A program made the position numbers and the translations under genes. DNA of 64,000 bases from Hyphomicrobiales bacterium (GTDB lineage Bacteria; Pseudomonadota; Alphaproteobacteria; Rhizobiales; Rhizobiaceae): contig UCNE01000003.1 of NCBI GenBank assembly GCA_900473685.1, forward strand, positions 62,001 through 126,000, written 5' to 3'. Shown in pieces: positions 8,690-17,648 of this stretch (positions are counted from its first letter, which is position 1; each line of letters starts with the position of its first letter). The notes below the pieces were generated by a model. The model saw nothing but the letters and a program-made list of their open reading frames with translations. It was not told the origin of the DNA and did not search any database.

Positions 8690-8844
8690 TTACCCCCCTC
8701 TGTCCCTCCGGGACATCTCCCCCACAAGGGGGGAGATTGGCCGTGCCGTTTGTGGCGGCCTGAAATCGATTGGAAGCAACGGAAGCCTCTGGTGATCTCC
8801 CCCCTTGTGGGGGAGATGTCGGCGTCGCCGACAGAGGGGGGTAA
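8690..8844. repeat. Palindromic intergenic repeat (two nested inverted-repeat arms)
   Basis: Outer arms 8690-8704 and 8830-8844 are 15-bp perfect complements; inner arms 8712-8737 and 8795-8820 are 26-bp perfect complements, around a central loop of about 57 bp. Each inner arm is itself a small palindrome around ACAAG/CTTGT. Such CTCCCCC/GGGGGAG palindromes are widespread between genes in Rhizobiaceae. It sits inside the 7.5-15.1 kb cluster, between the coiled-coil gene and the next gene, and would fold into a strong RNA hairpin. Confidence 0.85.
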
Positions 8845-8871
8845 GTTGCGGCAGACGGCAGGGTTTCTTAC

Positions 8872-10020
8872 ATGAACGCCGCATCCGAAGGGGCCGTCGG
8901 CCAGTATTTTGCGTCCATCCGGGCAGCGCTCGGTGGCCTTGAAATCTTTCTCGGTGACCGCAATTCGCCGCTCTACCGAGACACGGTGGTCGGTGAGGTC
9001 GTCATTCCCTACCTGTCACGGCTGAAGGCGTCATTCTCTTGCTGGGAAAACCGCATCGGTTTCATCGAGCAGTTCCGGATCTCGCGGGCCGAAAGCGGCT
9101 TTCCGGTGTTCCAGAATGTGCTGGAGCTGGAAAACGACCGGCAGTCGGCCGACAAGCGGCTCGCTGGGATTCTCACCGCCGATGCACTGCGCCAGGAAAT
9201 GGCCGCTTTCATCCTGCGGCAAAAAGCATTTCCGGGTGAACTGCAGTCACGCATGGCCGAACGGCTCTACCTCGAGCAGATCGGCAAAGGTGATATCTTT
9301 TCGCCCTTCATCATGCCGGAGACCATCCGGGTCGGCGTCAATCCGAAGACCATGCGGCCCTATTATGCCGTCTGCTGGGGCGCGTTTGACGGAACAAGCA
9401 CTTTGCCGATGGTCTATATGTCGGTGATCGAGGATTCGTCGGAAAAGATCATCAAGCTTCTGGTAACGCCGGACGGCAAGCTCAATCCCGAGACGGATAT
9501 CCCGCTGCCGATCGGCGGATTGCTCAACCCGGATCTTGCCAGCCGTTTCGACGATTTCGCGCTGAAGAACAGCGCTTATTCGCTGACGCCGGTGACGATC
9601 GCCACCAATCTCGACAAGGATTTCGAGGAGCTGCATCCCAAGCAGCTGCGGCGCATCGTGCTCGGGCCATTCTATTCGGCCGGGATTACCGAGAACAATG
9701 CCAAGATCAACGACATCCTGTCGAAGGTCCGCAAGACCGAAAACGCCTGGCTGTTGACGTGGACGGTACAGGAGGTGTTCTCCAAGGCCGAACGCCCAGC
9801 CCAGCGCGGCTTCTTCTCATCGACGCCGGCATCGGAAGAATTCCATATCGATACCGACAATCTCGAAGCGACGCGCATGGGCGTCAGCTCCTACGAGAAA
9901 CATGCCCTGGTGCCGCACGACGCCTATCAGGCGCTCTATGCTGCCGGAGACGCTGCGGCGATCTTCGGTGATTACAAAGTGCATGTGATTTCCGGAAATC
10001 AGGTCATCAGCGAGGTCTAG
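8872..10020 (+). CDS. Protein of unknown function preceding the AAA ATPase
   Basis: A 382-residue protein I do not recognise. It has no signal peptide, obvious membrane helix or catalytic motif. The first ~140 residues are mostly helical (VIPYLSRLKASFSCWENRIGFIEQF); the middle is beta-rich (RVGVNPKTMRPYYAVCWGAFDG, LPMVYMSVIED); the last third is mixed, ending KVHVISGNQVISEV. It ends only 3 bp before the AAA ATPase start, so the two are very likely co-transcribed and may form a complex. Codon use matches the neighbours. It could be an adaptor or substrate-recognition partner of the ATPase; that is a guess from position. Confidence 0.6.
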   Translation: MNAASEGAVGQYFASIRAALGGLEIFLGDRNSPLYRDTVVGEVVIPYLSRLKASFSCWENRIGFIEQFRISRAESGFPVFQNVLELENDRQSADKRLAGILTADALRQEMAAFILRQKAFPGELQSRMAERLYLEQIGKGDIFSPFIMPETIRVGVNPKTMRPYYAVCWGAFDGTSTLPMVYMSVIEDSSEKIIKLLVTPDGKLNPETDIPLPIGGLLNPDLASRFDDFALKNSAYSLTPVTIATNLDKDFEELHPKQLRRIVLGPFYSAGITENNAKINDILSKVRKTENAWLLTWTVQEVFSKAERPAQRGFFSSTPASEEFHIDTDNLEATRMGVSSYEKHALVPHDAYQALYAAGDAAAIFGDYKVHVISGNQVISEV

Positions 10021-10023
10021 ACA

Positions 10024-11934
10024 ATGTCACTGAACGCGGGCTTGACGACGCTGCACGAGGACGACATCGCCAAGCATCTGGCAGTGGCGCAGGGGCTTGT
10101 CACCCGGCTGATCCTTCTGGAAGCGGACGATCCGGCTGCGGGGACGGCATTGGCCGGAACCGGCCGCCGCTTTGTCTCGACGGTTTCGACTGGCGGACAG
10201 CGCCGCACCCGCGAGGTCGAGCTGACGAAGACCATCCAGTCAATCCGCTCCACGGATCCGCTGATGTCGCCCGCCCAGCATGCGTTGCTTTACCGTTCGC
10301 GGCGTGGCCTGCAGGTGGCGCTGGCGGTTGCCGATGTGTTTGCCCGCCAGACCAATCTGGAAGGCCTGCAGTCGCGCAATGCGACCGCACCCTTGTCCGG
10401 CGAAGATGCGAGCCAGTTCAAAGCGCTTCTGTCCGCTTCCGCCTATATAGCCGCTTTCACCTTCGCTGCCTATCTCGGCGCAACACTTGCCGGTGAGGGC
10501 GAGCCGGTCGAGGATGGCAGCGAGCCGGATTTCCTGTTCGATACGCCGCAGGATGCCTTGAAGGGCATGATCTCGGCGCTCGACAAGACGATTGCCGGTG
10601 CACCGGATGATGCTGCCCTGACCAGCCGGGGGCGCGCCTTTGCCCGCGTTGCCATCGAAGGCCTGATCGGCCGCAAGGCGCGGTTCACCGGGCTAACCAG
10701 TTTCGAGAACGTGCATATCCGTCTCGACCAGGACGATTTCACGCTGAACGGTTTCGATGTCGCGCCCGGTGCCAAGCGCGCGCCGCTGGCGATGACCTTC
10801 AAGAAGCCGGAAGAGATCATCGGCAACCACATTGCCAAGTATCAGGCGCTAAAACTTGCCAAGATGCTGATGGCCTATGATTTCGACCGGCAGATGAACC
10901 CGTTTGTCGAGCTTGGCGGCTTTCTCTTCACCTTCATCGGCGATGGCATGCCGGGCACCGGCAAGACCATTCTCATCCAGATGCTGGCGGGTCTGCTCAA
11001 CGACTATTGCGAGATCGCCGGTTACGCCTTCCACTACGAGAATTTCGGCGTCGACCAGATTTCCTCCTATCAGGGCAAGTCCGGCCAGAACTGCAAGGCC
11101 TTCGTCAACAATGTCATCAACCCGCGCGCGATCGGCTTCGGTACGATCGACGATGTCGATCAGGTCGCGGCCAAGCGCTCCGACGACCGCGCCTCGGCGG
11201 GGCAGCACGAGGTAACAGCGGTATTGATGGAGAGTTTTGCCGGGGCCTCCACGGTGATCCGTGGCAACTGCACCTTCGGCATGTTCTCCAACTATCCGGA
11301 AAATGTCGATGACGCGCTGCGCCAGCGCGCCGGTGCCCGTTGGCTGGTCGATGGACCGCAGTCGGAAGGCGACTATATCGACATCTTCGCCATGCTGGTC
11401 GGCAAGAACCACAAGATCCCGCTGGGCGAACACCAGCTGTTTGCCGGACAGGAAATCAAAAAGGCCGTGTCGCAATCCTATGCCGAACATGCCCGCCCGA
11501 AGGAGGAAGGGCTGCTGGCCGTCTGGGAGCGCCACGAAAAGGAAGAGGGCAAGATCGAGACGCTGGCCGATGTCGGCTCCTACCTGCACATGATCAAGGA
11601 GGCCGAGCCACGCTTCACCGGCCGGGCGATCAAGAACATCACTGACGCAGTCAAGATGCGGGCAATGGATGTGGACCTGCCGGATGACTGGTTTGCGACG
11701 CCGGAAGCCTTCATGCACAAGGCCTATGACGAGAAGAAAGCCATGATCGAAACCCTGCGCGGGCCGATCACGCTCGAGATGGTCATGCAGGAAATCAACC
11801 GCTATGCCGATAGCGAGTTCCGCTATACCGACAAATCCGACGATGCAGCCGTAACCGACATCATCCGCCGCGAACGTCAAAGGGAGAAGGCCATCCGCGA
11901 GATCGAAGCGATGAAGGCCGATGGGCGCTGGTAA
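10024..11934 (+). CDS. AAA-family ATPase (Vps4/katanin-like core) of the coiled-coil/DUF2333 cluster
   Basis: A 636-residue protein. The N-terminal ~290 residues are of unknown type and include a hydrophobic stretch near residues 140-163 (LLSASAYIAAFTFAAYLG) that could be a membrane or buried helix. The AAA module follows: Walker A GDGMPGTGKT at about 307-316, a Walker B-like IGFGTIDDVD at 370-379 (Asp-Asp rather than the usual Asp-Glu), sensor 1 in FGMFSNYPEN, and an arginine-finger region DDALRQRAGARW near 430. The C-terminal ~180 residues are helical. Such ATPases unfold or remodel protein assemblies as hexamers. The gene starts 3 bp after the preceding one and is separated from the DUF6638-like gene by a toxin-antitoxin pair. 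Substrate and role are unknown; the coiled-coil product at 7575 is the obvious candidate. Confidence 0.8.
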   Translation: MSLNAGLTTLHEDDIAKHLAVAQGLVTRLILLEADDPAAGTALAGTGRRFVSTVSTGGQRRTREVELTKTIQSIRSTDPLMSPAQHALLYRSRRGLQVALAVADVFARQTNLEGLQSRNATAPLSGEDASQFKALLSASAYIAAFTFAAYLGATLAGEGEPVEDGSEPDFLFDTPQDALKGMISALDKTIAGAPDDAALTSRGRAFARVAIEGLIGRKARFTGLTSFENVHIRLDQDDFTLNGFDVAPGAKRAPLAMTFKKPEEIIGNHIAKYQALKLAKMLMAYDFDRQMNPFVELGGFLFTFIGDGMPGTGKTILIQMLAGLLNDYCEIAGYAFHYENFGVDQISSYQGKSGQNCKAFVNNVINPRAIGFGTIDDVDQVAAKRSDDRASAGQHEVTAVLMESFAGASTVIRGNCTFGMFSNYPENVDDALRQRAGARWLVDGPQSEGDYIDIFAMLVGKNHKIPLGEHQLFAGQEIKKAVSQSYAEHARPKEEGLLAVWERHEKEEGKIETLADVGSYLHMIKEAEPRFTGRAIKNITDAVKMRAMDVDLPDDWFATPEAFMHKAYDEKKAMIETLRGPITLEMVMQEINRYADSEFRYTDKSDDAAVTDIIRRERQREKAIREIEAMKADGRW

Positions 11935-11997
11935 GGGTAAAAGTTAGCTATTGGCGAATTTTCTTGTCTGCATTGGGGCTCTCGGACTAGGATGGCG

Positions 11998-12258
11998 ATG
12001 CGTATCATTTATGACAAGCAGGCCATCAAGGCTCTGATGCGCATGCCTTCAACGGACGCGAAGCGGATACGGCAAAAGGTGCAGCAGTATGCTGAAAATC
12101 CAGCACTGCTCGTCAACAACGTCAAGAAGCTGCAAGGCGTCGACTATTATCGTCTTCGAGTGGGTGACTGGCGGGTGATTTTTACGGAAGACGGATTGAT
12201 CATCGATGTCATCAGGATCGCTACTCGCGGCGAAGCCTATAAGGGGTTGGAGCGATGA
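11998..12258 (+). CDS. RelE/ParE-family toxin of a type II toxin-antitoxin pair
   Basis: An 86-residue basic protein with the compact RelE/ParE fold: N-terminal helices (MRIIYDKQAIKALMRMPS; TDAKRIRQKVQQYAE) followed by the strand run KLQGVDYYRLRVGDWRVIFT and IIDVIRIATRGEAY. Family members are ribosome-dependent mRNA interferases (RelE) or gyrase poisons (ParE); the sequence alone does not decide. AGGA lies five bases before this ATG; an ATG two codons upstream (11992) overlaps that site and is less likely. Its stop overlaps the antitoxin start by 4 bp. The toxin-first order is HigBA-like. Confidence 0.85.
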   Translation: MRIIYDKQAIKALMRMPSTDAKRIRQKVQQYAENPALLVNNVKKLQGVDYYRLRVGDWRVIFTEDGLIIDVIRIATRGEAYKGLER

Positions 12259-12671
12259 ATACGCCTGTTTCTTTCACAACGCCCAATGGCGAAGAGTTGG
12301 TTGTTCTCAGCCGCAACGATTACGAGTTGCTGCTCCGACAATCGGAGCTTGCCGATGATCTTGAAGATTTGCTGGCGGTAAAGGCCTACGAAGCCAGGGT
12401 AGCTGCCGGAGAGAGCGACAGCATCCCCATGGAATTCGTTGATCGCCTGATAGACGGGGAAAACCCGGTCAGGGTCTGGCGGGAGGTCCGCGGGCTATCG
12501 GCCAAGGATTTGGCGGCTGCCGCTGGCATCAGCGCTGCTTATATCTCTGAGATCGAAACGGGGAAAAAGGAGGGAAGTATTTCGGTGCTGAAAGCAATCT
12601 CCAAGGTCCTTCGTATTGACCTGGACGATTTGGTCTGGTCCCGCGACGAAACACAGCCCAAAAATGGCTGA
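12255..12671 (+). CDS. HTH antitoxin with Phd-like N-terminus
   Basis: A 138-residue partner of the RelE-like toxin, starting inside the toxin's stop codon. Residues 1-60 resemble the Phd/YefM N-terminal fold (VVLSRNDYELLLRQSELADDL). Residues about 75-130 are a Xre-type helix-turn-helix (LSAKDLAAAAGISAAYISEIETGKKEGSISVLKAISKVL). It should neutralise the toxin and autorepress the pair. It ends 24 bp before the DUF6638-like gene, so readthrough could feed the second half of the cluster. Confidence 0.82.
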   Translation: MNTPVSFTTPNGEELVVLSRNDYELLLRQSELADDLEDLLAVKAYEARVAAGESDSIPMEFVDRLIDGENPVRVWREVRGLSAKDLAAAAGISAAYISEIETGKKEGSISVLKAISKVLRIDLDDLVWSRDETQPKNG

Positions 12672-12695
12672 TCAACGGGAAGTCGCAGAACACGC

Positions 12696-13997
12696 ATGAA
12701 ACGCCTCCTCGAAGCCGAACTGATTTACGGACGCCTGCTCGATATTTCCGAGCCGCATCTGATTGCGCGTTACAACAAGGCGCTGCAGGGCTTTGGGCTG
12801 CGCCCAACGTCATTGTCGTCGTTCCAGATCGACATGACCGGGTTTTCGCCTGAAATCGCCGATGAACTTGGCGACCGCGATTATCTCGATCCCAACCGCG
12901 TCAACCGCCGCTTCATCATCATGACGCCGGATCAGGAAGAGCTGCCGGTCGTCCATACCAGCTTTTCCAACACCGCAGCGCTGATGCACGAGTTTTTCGG
13001 CGCCAACCGGCGGGCGATCAATGCGGTGACGATCAAGGATGCGCTGTACGGCGAGATCGAGGATTCCGTATCGGTCGTCAACGATATCGACGATCTCCTG
13101 TCGATCAACGAGGTCCGTTTTCGCGTCCTGTCGGCCGAGGACATGCTCGGCAAGGCTGCCGAATTGCGCTCTTTGGTCGACCGCTTGAAGACGGTGCCGA
13201 CGGCCTGGTCCGACGATGCGCTGCTCAACCGGATGGTGGAACTGGCGAAGGTGACCGGCGATATCCGTGAGAATGCGCTGGTGCCGGACAAGCTGGTGTT
13301 CCGCCACGATGCCTTCTGGGCCAATCATTTCGGCGGCGTCTATGTCTTTCTCGATGAAAAGACCACAACGGTGATCTGCGATCCTTCGGTGCCGGGCTTC
13401 CGCCGTTCGCGGCCCTGGCAGGTCGGTTATATCAGCCTGTCCGACCATCAGCGCATCTACGAGTTCCTCGCTTCGACCAACCGGCTGCAATTGCCGCAGG
13501 CATCCTGGGTGCAGGATTCGGGCCTCTATCAGCACCGCGCCGACATGGTTTTGCGTGGCCTGGTCAATCGCGAAAATCCAACCACCGATATCAACGCGAT
13601 CGATGCGATCTGGCTGCAGACATGGCTCCACCGCAATTCAGCGCTGGTCGCTTCGGATGGCACCTATCCGTTCCTGCAGACCATGCTGCGCACAGTCTTG
13701 GCATCCGGCAGCATCAAGATGCAGGACGTGGCGCCGGAAAACCGCTTTCTGCTGGTACGAGCCTCGCCAAATCATCCCGACCAGTGGCTGACCAACCGGT
13801 TGATCTCGCAGCTCTGCCCGAGTGATTTCGTTTCCCGCTTCGTCTTTGACAAGCAGGGGTTTTATACGGCCTATGAACATTACAGCGAAAAGTTCAGGGA
13901 ATATGTTGTGGCGACGCTGACCAGCACATATCTCAGGGACAAGGTGGCGTTCCGCAAACGCCTTTATGGCCTCAAGGAGGATAATACGAATGCTTGA
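12696..13997 (+). CDS. DUF6638-like protein of unknown function
   Basis: A 433-residue cytosolic protein with no signal peptide or catalytic motif I can name. It matches what I remember of DUF6638 proteins of Rhizobiales: N-terminus MKRLLEAELIYGRLLDISEPHL, SPEIADELGDRDYLDPNRVNRRFIIMT near residue 50, and FHHDAFWANHFGGVYVFLDE-like segments in the middle. The stop overlaps the DUF2333 start by 8 bp, so the two are translationally linked. The family name is from memory and needs a profile search. It is a conserved component of the AAA/coiled-coil cluster, role unknown. Confidence 0.65.
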   Translation: MKRLLEAELIYGRLLDISEPHLIARYNKALQGFGLRPTSLSSFQIDMTGFSPEIADELGDRDYLDPNRVNRRFIIMTPDQEELPVVHTSFSNTAALMHEFFGANRRAINAVTIKDALYGEIEDSVSVVNDIDDLLSINEVRFRVLSAEDMLGKAAELRSLVDRLKTVPTAWSDDALLNRMVELAKVTGDIRENALVPDKLVFRHDAFWANHFGGVYVFLDEKTTTVICDPSVPGFRRSRPWQVGYISLSDHQRIYEFLASTNRLQLPQASWVQDSGLYQHRADMVLRGLVNRENPTTDINAIDAIWLQTWLHRNSALVASDGTYPFLQTMLRTVLASGSIKMQDVAPENRFLLVRASPNHPDQWLTNRLISQLCPSDFVSRFVFDKQGFYTAYEHYSEKFREYVVATLTSTYLRDKVAFRKRLYGLKEDNTNA

Positions 13998-15117
13998 TCC
14001 GATCGTCGCGTTTTTCCAGCGTGTGTTTGCAGCGATCGGCCGGGGCATTGGCCAGCTGATATCTTGGATCCTTTATCCTTTCGTTGCTGTGGCCAATTGG
14101 TTCGGCGGGCGCAGCTGGGTAATCAAGGGACCGCTCGGTATCCTTGTCCTGCTGTTCATCGGTCTCTACGGTTATTTCTTCTGGCAGACGCAGGCCTGGA
14201 CGAATTTCGATGCGGACTATGTCAACAAATACAATTTCACCGAACGCAAGAACGATGCAGGCCTGCCGGTCAAGGTGGCTGCAGGCCAGACAGCGCCAGC
14301 CAATACCTGCGAACGTTCAGCCATCGTCGATGTGTCGGCGGACCTGATCGATTTCAACGTCAACCAGAATGCCTGGATTTCGTCGATGCTGCTCTACAAG
14401 GTCGGCCTGTTCGGGTTGGATTGGGACCGCACGCCCTGGTTTGATAACAAGGCGTCGTTCCAGCGTGGTGTCAATCAGGCCGTGCGGCGCACTGCTGTCG
14501 AACTGGTGGATTCGCTCGGTCGTGTGCGCGGTACGTCCGGCATCAATGCCGACCTGCAGCGGGCGCGCGGCAATATCCAGTTTGACGAAGAGACTTGGTA
14601 TTTCGGCTCGAACTCGCTTCTGCCGAAAACGCCGACGCCGACATACTATCGCTCGGCGATGACCGACCTGCGCAAGTTCAATGACTCTTTGGCCCGCTGC
14701 GAGTCCATTTTCGATGCGCGCTCCGATAACTTGATCGAATTCCTCGACCGTATCTCCAACGATATCGGCTCGACCTCGGCGATGATCCGCGAACGGTCCG
14801 AAAACCACAATGGCGGCTGGTTCGATACTCGTGCCGACGACCGTTACTGGTTCGCCTACGGCCAGCTCTATGGCTATTACGGCGTCCTGGCGGCTGCCGG
14901 TGCGGATTTCGATGCTGTCATCACGCAGCGTGGCCTGCAACCCATCTGGCAGGAAAGCATCAAGCAACTGCGCTCGGCCCTGCGCATTCAGCCGTTCATC
15001 ATTTCCAACGGCCAGGAAGATGGCTGGATCATGCCGACCCATCTGGCGACGCTCGGCTTCTACGTTTTGCGGGTTCGTTCCAATCTCGTGGAAATGCGCG
15101 ACATCCTGGCGCGATAA
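13990..15117 (+). CDS. DUF2333-family membrane protein
   Basis: A 375-residue protein with a hydrophobic N-terminus (about residues 1-40, [21 protein letters not shown]...) and a clear transmembrane helix at about 49-70 ([17 protein letters not shown]). A ~300-residue domain follows, probably periplasmic, rich in helices, with two cysteines (near 107 and 237) that could pair. The strong site AAGGAGG eight bases before 13990 fixes the start; an upstream ATG at 13966 lacks one. It is the last gene of the 7.5-15.1 kb cluster and the only one with a clear membrane anchor, so it may tie the ATPase and coiled-coil partner to the inner membrane (inference). Confidence 0.75.
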   Translation: MLDPIVAFFQRVFAAIGRGIGQLISWILYPFVAVANWFGGRSWVIKGPLGILVLLFIGLYGYFFWQTQAWTNFDADYVNKYNFTERKNDAGLPVKVAAGQTAPANTCERSAIVDVSADLIDFNVNQNAWISSMLLYKVGLFGLDWDRTPWFDNKASFQRGVNQAVRRTAVELVDSLGRVRGTSGINADLQRARGNIQFDEETWYFGSNSLLPKTPTPTYYRSAMTDLRKFNDSLARCESIFDARSDNLIEFLDRISNDIGSTSAMIRERSENHNGGWFDTRADDRYWFAYGQLYGYYGVLAAAGADFDAVITQRGLQPIWQESIKQLRSALRIQPFIISNGQEDGWIMPTHLATLGFYVLRVRSNLVEMRDILAR

Positions 15118-15287
15118 GCCGGATTTTGATGATTGGAAGGCGGGGAAACGCGGTTTCTCCGTCTTTTTCTTTGTTTTTTCTTCAAAATTCCGTTCAGGCA
15201 GCCGGAATCAAACAAAAGGATGGAAAGCCGCGGGACTTCACGCTTTTATGCTCCCAGAGGAAAAAAGGTGGCAGGGAGAGAGACCAT

Positions 15288-16967
15288 ATGGCCGACGTGA
15301 AGTCCGATATCGAAATTGCCCGCGCAGCGACGAAAAAACCGATCCTCGAGATTGGCGCGAAGCTTGGAATTCCACCCGAACATCTGCTTCCCTATGGCCA
15401 TGACAAGGCAAAGATCGGCGCCGAATTCATTGCGGCGCAGAAAGGCCGTCCGGACGGCCGGCTGATCCTGGTGACGGCGATCAATCCGACGCCGGCCGGT
15501 GAGGGCAAGACCACAACCACGGTTGGCCTTGGCGACGGGCTCAACCGCATCGGCAAGAAGGCGGTGGTGTGTATCCGTGAAGCGTCGCTAGGCCCGTGTT
15601 TCGGGGTTAAGGGTGGGGCTGCTGGGGGCGGCTATGCGCAGGTGGTGCCGATGGAAGACATCAACCTGCATTTCACCGGCGATTTCCACGCCATCACCTC
15701 GGCCCACAATCTGCTGTCGGCCTTGATCGACAACCATATCTATTGGGGTAACGAGCAGAATATCGACATCCGCCGTGTCGCCTGGCGCCGCGTGATGGAC
15801 ATGAACGACCGCGGCCTTCGCCATATCGTCGGTTCGCTCGGCGGCGTTGCCAACGGGTTTCCGCGCGAGACCGGTTTCGATATCACCGTCGCCTCGGAAG
15901 TCATGGCGATCCTGTGTCTCGCCACTGATCTCAGGGATCTCGAAAAACGCCTCGGTGATATCATCATCGCCTACCGCCGCGACAAGACGCCGGTCTTTGC
16001 CCGCGATATCAAGGCGGACGGGGCGATGACCGTGCTGCTCAAGGATGCAATGCAGCCGAACATCGTCCAGACGCTGGAAAACAACCCGGCCTTCGTGCAT
16101 GGCGGCCCGTTCGCCAACATCGCCCATGGTTGCAACTCGGTGGTAGCGACGACGACGGCGTTGAAGCTTGCCGATTATGTCGTCACCGAAGCCGGGTTCG
16201 GTGCCGATCTCGGGGCCGAAAAATTCTTCGACATCAAGTGCCGCAAGGCAGGGCTGAAGCCGGATGCTGCGGTCATCGTCGCAACGGCCCGGGCGATGAA
16301 GATGAACGGGGGCGTCAAGAAGGAAGACCTCGGCGGCGAGAATGTCGAGGCTGTCAAGAAGGGCTGCTCCAACCTCGGCCGCCATATCCAGAACGTGAAG
16401 AAATTCGGCGTTCCGGTGGTGGTGGCGATCAATCATTTCACGCTGGATACCGAGGCTGAGATCAAGGCGATCAAGGACTATGTCGCGACCCTTGGTGCCG
16501 AGGCGATCCTGTGCAAGCATTGGGCGGAAGGCTCAGCCGGCATCGAGGATCTTGCCCGCAAGGTCGTGGCGCTGGCCGAAAGCGGTCATTCACAATTCTC
16601 GCCGCTCTATCCCGACGATATGGCGCTGTTCAAGAAGATCGAGACGATCGCCAAGGATATCTATCACGCCGATGCTGTCATCGCCGACAAGTCGGTGCGC
16701 GATCAGTTGCGGACCTGGGAGGAGCAGGGCTACGGCCATCTGCCTGTCTGCATGGCCAAGACGCAGTATTCGTTTTCGACCGACCCGAACCTGCGCGGTG
16801 CGCCGACCGGCCATACCGTTCCCATCCGCGAGGTCCGGCTGTCCGCTGGTGCCGGTTTCATTGTCGTCATCACCGGCGAGATCATGACGATGCCGGGCCT
16901 GCCGAGGGTGCCGTCTTCGGAGAAGATTTTTCTCAACGAGGAAGGGTTTATCGAGGGGCTTTTCTAG
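15288..16967 (+). CDS. fhs: Formate-tetrahydrofolate ligase
   Basis: A 559-residue enzyme of full length that makes 10-formyl-THF from formate, THF and ATP in one-carbon metabolism. The ATP-binding P-loop is in [14 protein letters not shown] near residue 65, followed by [19 protein letters not shown] and the conserved Gly-rich and folate-site segments; the end is [18 protein letters not shown]. The ATG at 15288 follows GGGAGAGAGA; upstream in-frame codons are not protein-like. A 12-bp hairpin follows 6 bp after the stop. No recognised riboswitch was seen in the 170-bp leader. Confidence 0.95.
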   Translation: MADVKSDIEIARAATKKPILEIGAKLGIPPEHLLPYGHDKAKIGAEFIAAQKGRPDGRLILVTAINPTPAGEGKTTTTVGLGDGLNRIGKKAVVCIREASLGPCFGVKGGAAGGGYAQVVPMEDINLHFTGDFHAITSAHNLLSALIDNHIYWGNEQNIDIRRVAWRRVMDMNDRGLRHIVGSLGGVANGFPRETGFDITVASEVMAILCLATDLRDLEKRLGDIIIAYRRDKTPVFARDIKADGAMTVLLKDAMQPNIVQTLENNPAFVHGGPFANIAHGCNSVVATTTALKLADYVVTEAGFGADLGAEKFFDIKCRKAGLKPDAAVIVATARAMKMNGGVKKEDLGGENVEAVKKGCSNLGRHIQNVKKFGVPVVVAINHFTLDTEAEIKAIKDYVATLGAEAILCKHWAEGSAGIEDLARKVVALAESGHSQFSPLYPDDMALFKKIETIAKDIYHADAVIADKSVRDQLRTWEEQGYGHLPVCMAKTQYSFSTDPNLRGAPTGHTVPIREVRLSAGAGFIVVITGEIMTMPGLPRVPSSEKIFLNEEGFIEGLF

Positions 16968-16973
16968 CGGATA

Positions 16974-17010
16974 TCCGGCGGATCGTTGCCACCTGCAGCG
17001 ATCCGCCGGA
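16974..17010. terminator. Hairpin between fhs and the DUF1993 gene
   Basis: A 12-bp perfect stem (TCCGGCGGATCG at 16974-16985 with 16999-17010, loop 13) lies between the convergent stops of fhs and the DUF1993 gene. There is no clear T run. Confidence 0.5.
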
Positions 17011-17021
17011 CCATTCTCTGG

Positions 17022-17531
17022 TCAGCTATAAGGGCCGAGAAAATCGATCTTGCCGACGGCCACGCCCTGGTTGCGCAGGATGTCGTGGGCTGTGGTGACA
17101 TGGAAGAAGAAATTCGGCAGGGCGAATTTCAGCACATAGTCGTCACCGGCGAAGGTGAAGCTGAGCTTGCCGAAGGTAACGGTGATTTCCCTGACGTCGC
17201 TGCCCTCGAGATCGGACGGTTTGACGGTCTCCAGGTAGGCGATCGTCTTGGCGATGCGCTCGCGAAGTTCACCGAAATTCGTCTCATTATCGGGAAAGCT
17301 CGGCGCGGCGACGCCGGTCAGGCGACCGATCGTGTTCTTCGATGTGTCGCTGACGCGCTGAATCTGGGCGGACAGCGGCAGCATGTCCGGCGCGAGGCGG
17401 GCGTTGAACAGGTCTTCCAGCGGTATCTTTTTCTCGACGGCGTAGGATTCTGCCTTGTCGAGCAGGCCGGCGAGAACGTTAAGCCCGCGGATGAAGACGG
17501 GGGCGGACAATTTGAACATGGAAACGGACAT
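17022..17531 (-). CDS. DUF1993 domain-containing protein
   Basis: A 169-residue cytosolic protein fitting the DUF1993 family: N-terminus MSVSMFKLSAPVFIRGLNVLAGLLDKAE, a four-helix-type core, and the end HVTTAHDILRNQGVAVGKIDFLG. This fold resembles DinB/YfiT-like putative metal-binding bundles, but no function is established. AAGGA lies eight bases before the ATG at 17531. It is convergent with fhs. Confidence 0.75.
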   Translation of the reverse strand: MSVSMFKLSAPVFIRGLNVLAGLLDKAESYAVEKKIPLEDLFNARLAPDMLPLSAQIQRVSDTSKNTIGRLTGVAAPSFPDNETNFGELRERIAKTIAYLETVKPSDLEGSDVREITVTFGKLSFTFAGDDYVLKFALPNFFFHVTTAHDILRNQGVAVGKIDFLGPYS

Positions 17532-17648
17532 GAGAAATCCTTTGAGCGGGCGCCGTTGATGGTCCGGATGTCCTGACCAAATGGGGCGTGACGAGGCCTT
17601 GGGCAAGATGCTGCGTTGTGTATCTCCGGTCAATTTTAAAGGGCGCGC

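Noticed and set aside
8690..8844. CRISPR-like repeat
   Set aside because: The repeats are inverted arms of one palindrome, not direct repeats with spacers.
15118..15287. Possible riboswitch ahead of fhs (ZTP or THF type)
   Set aside because: No conserved core of either class could be matched in the 170-bp leader.
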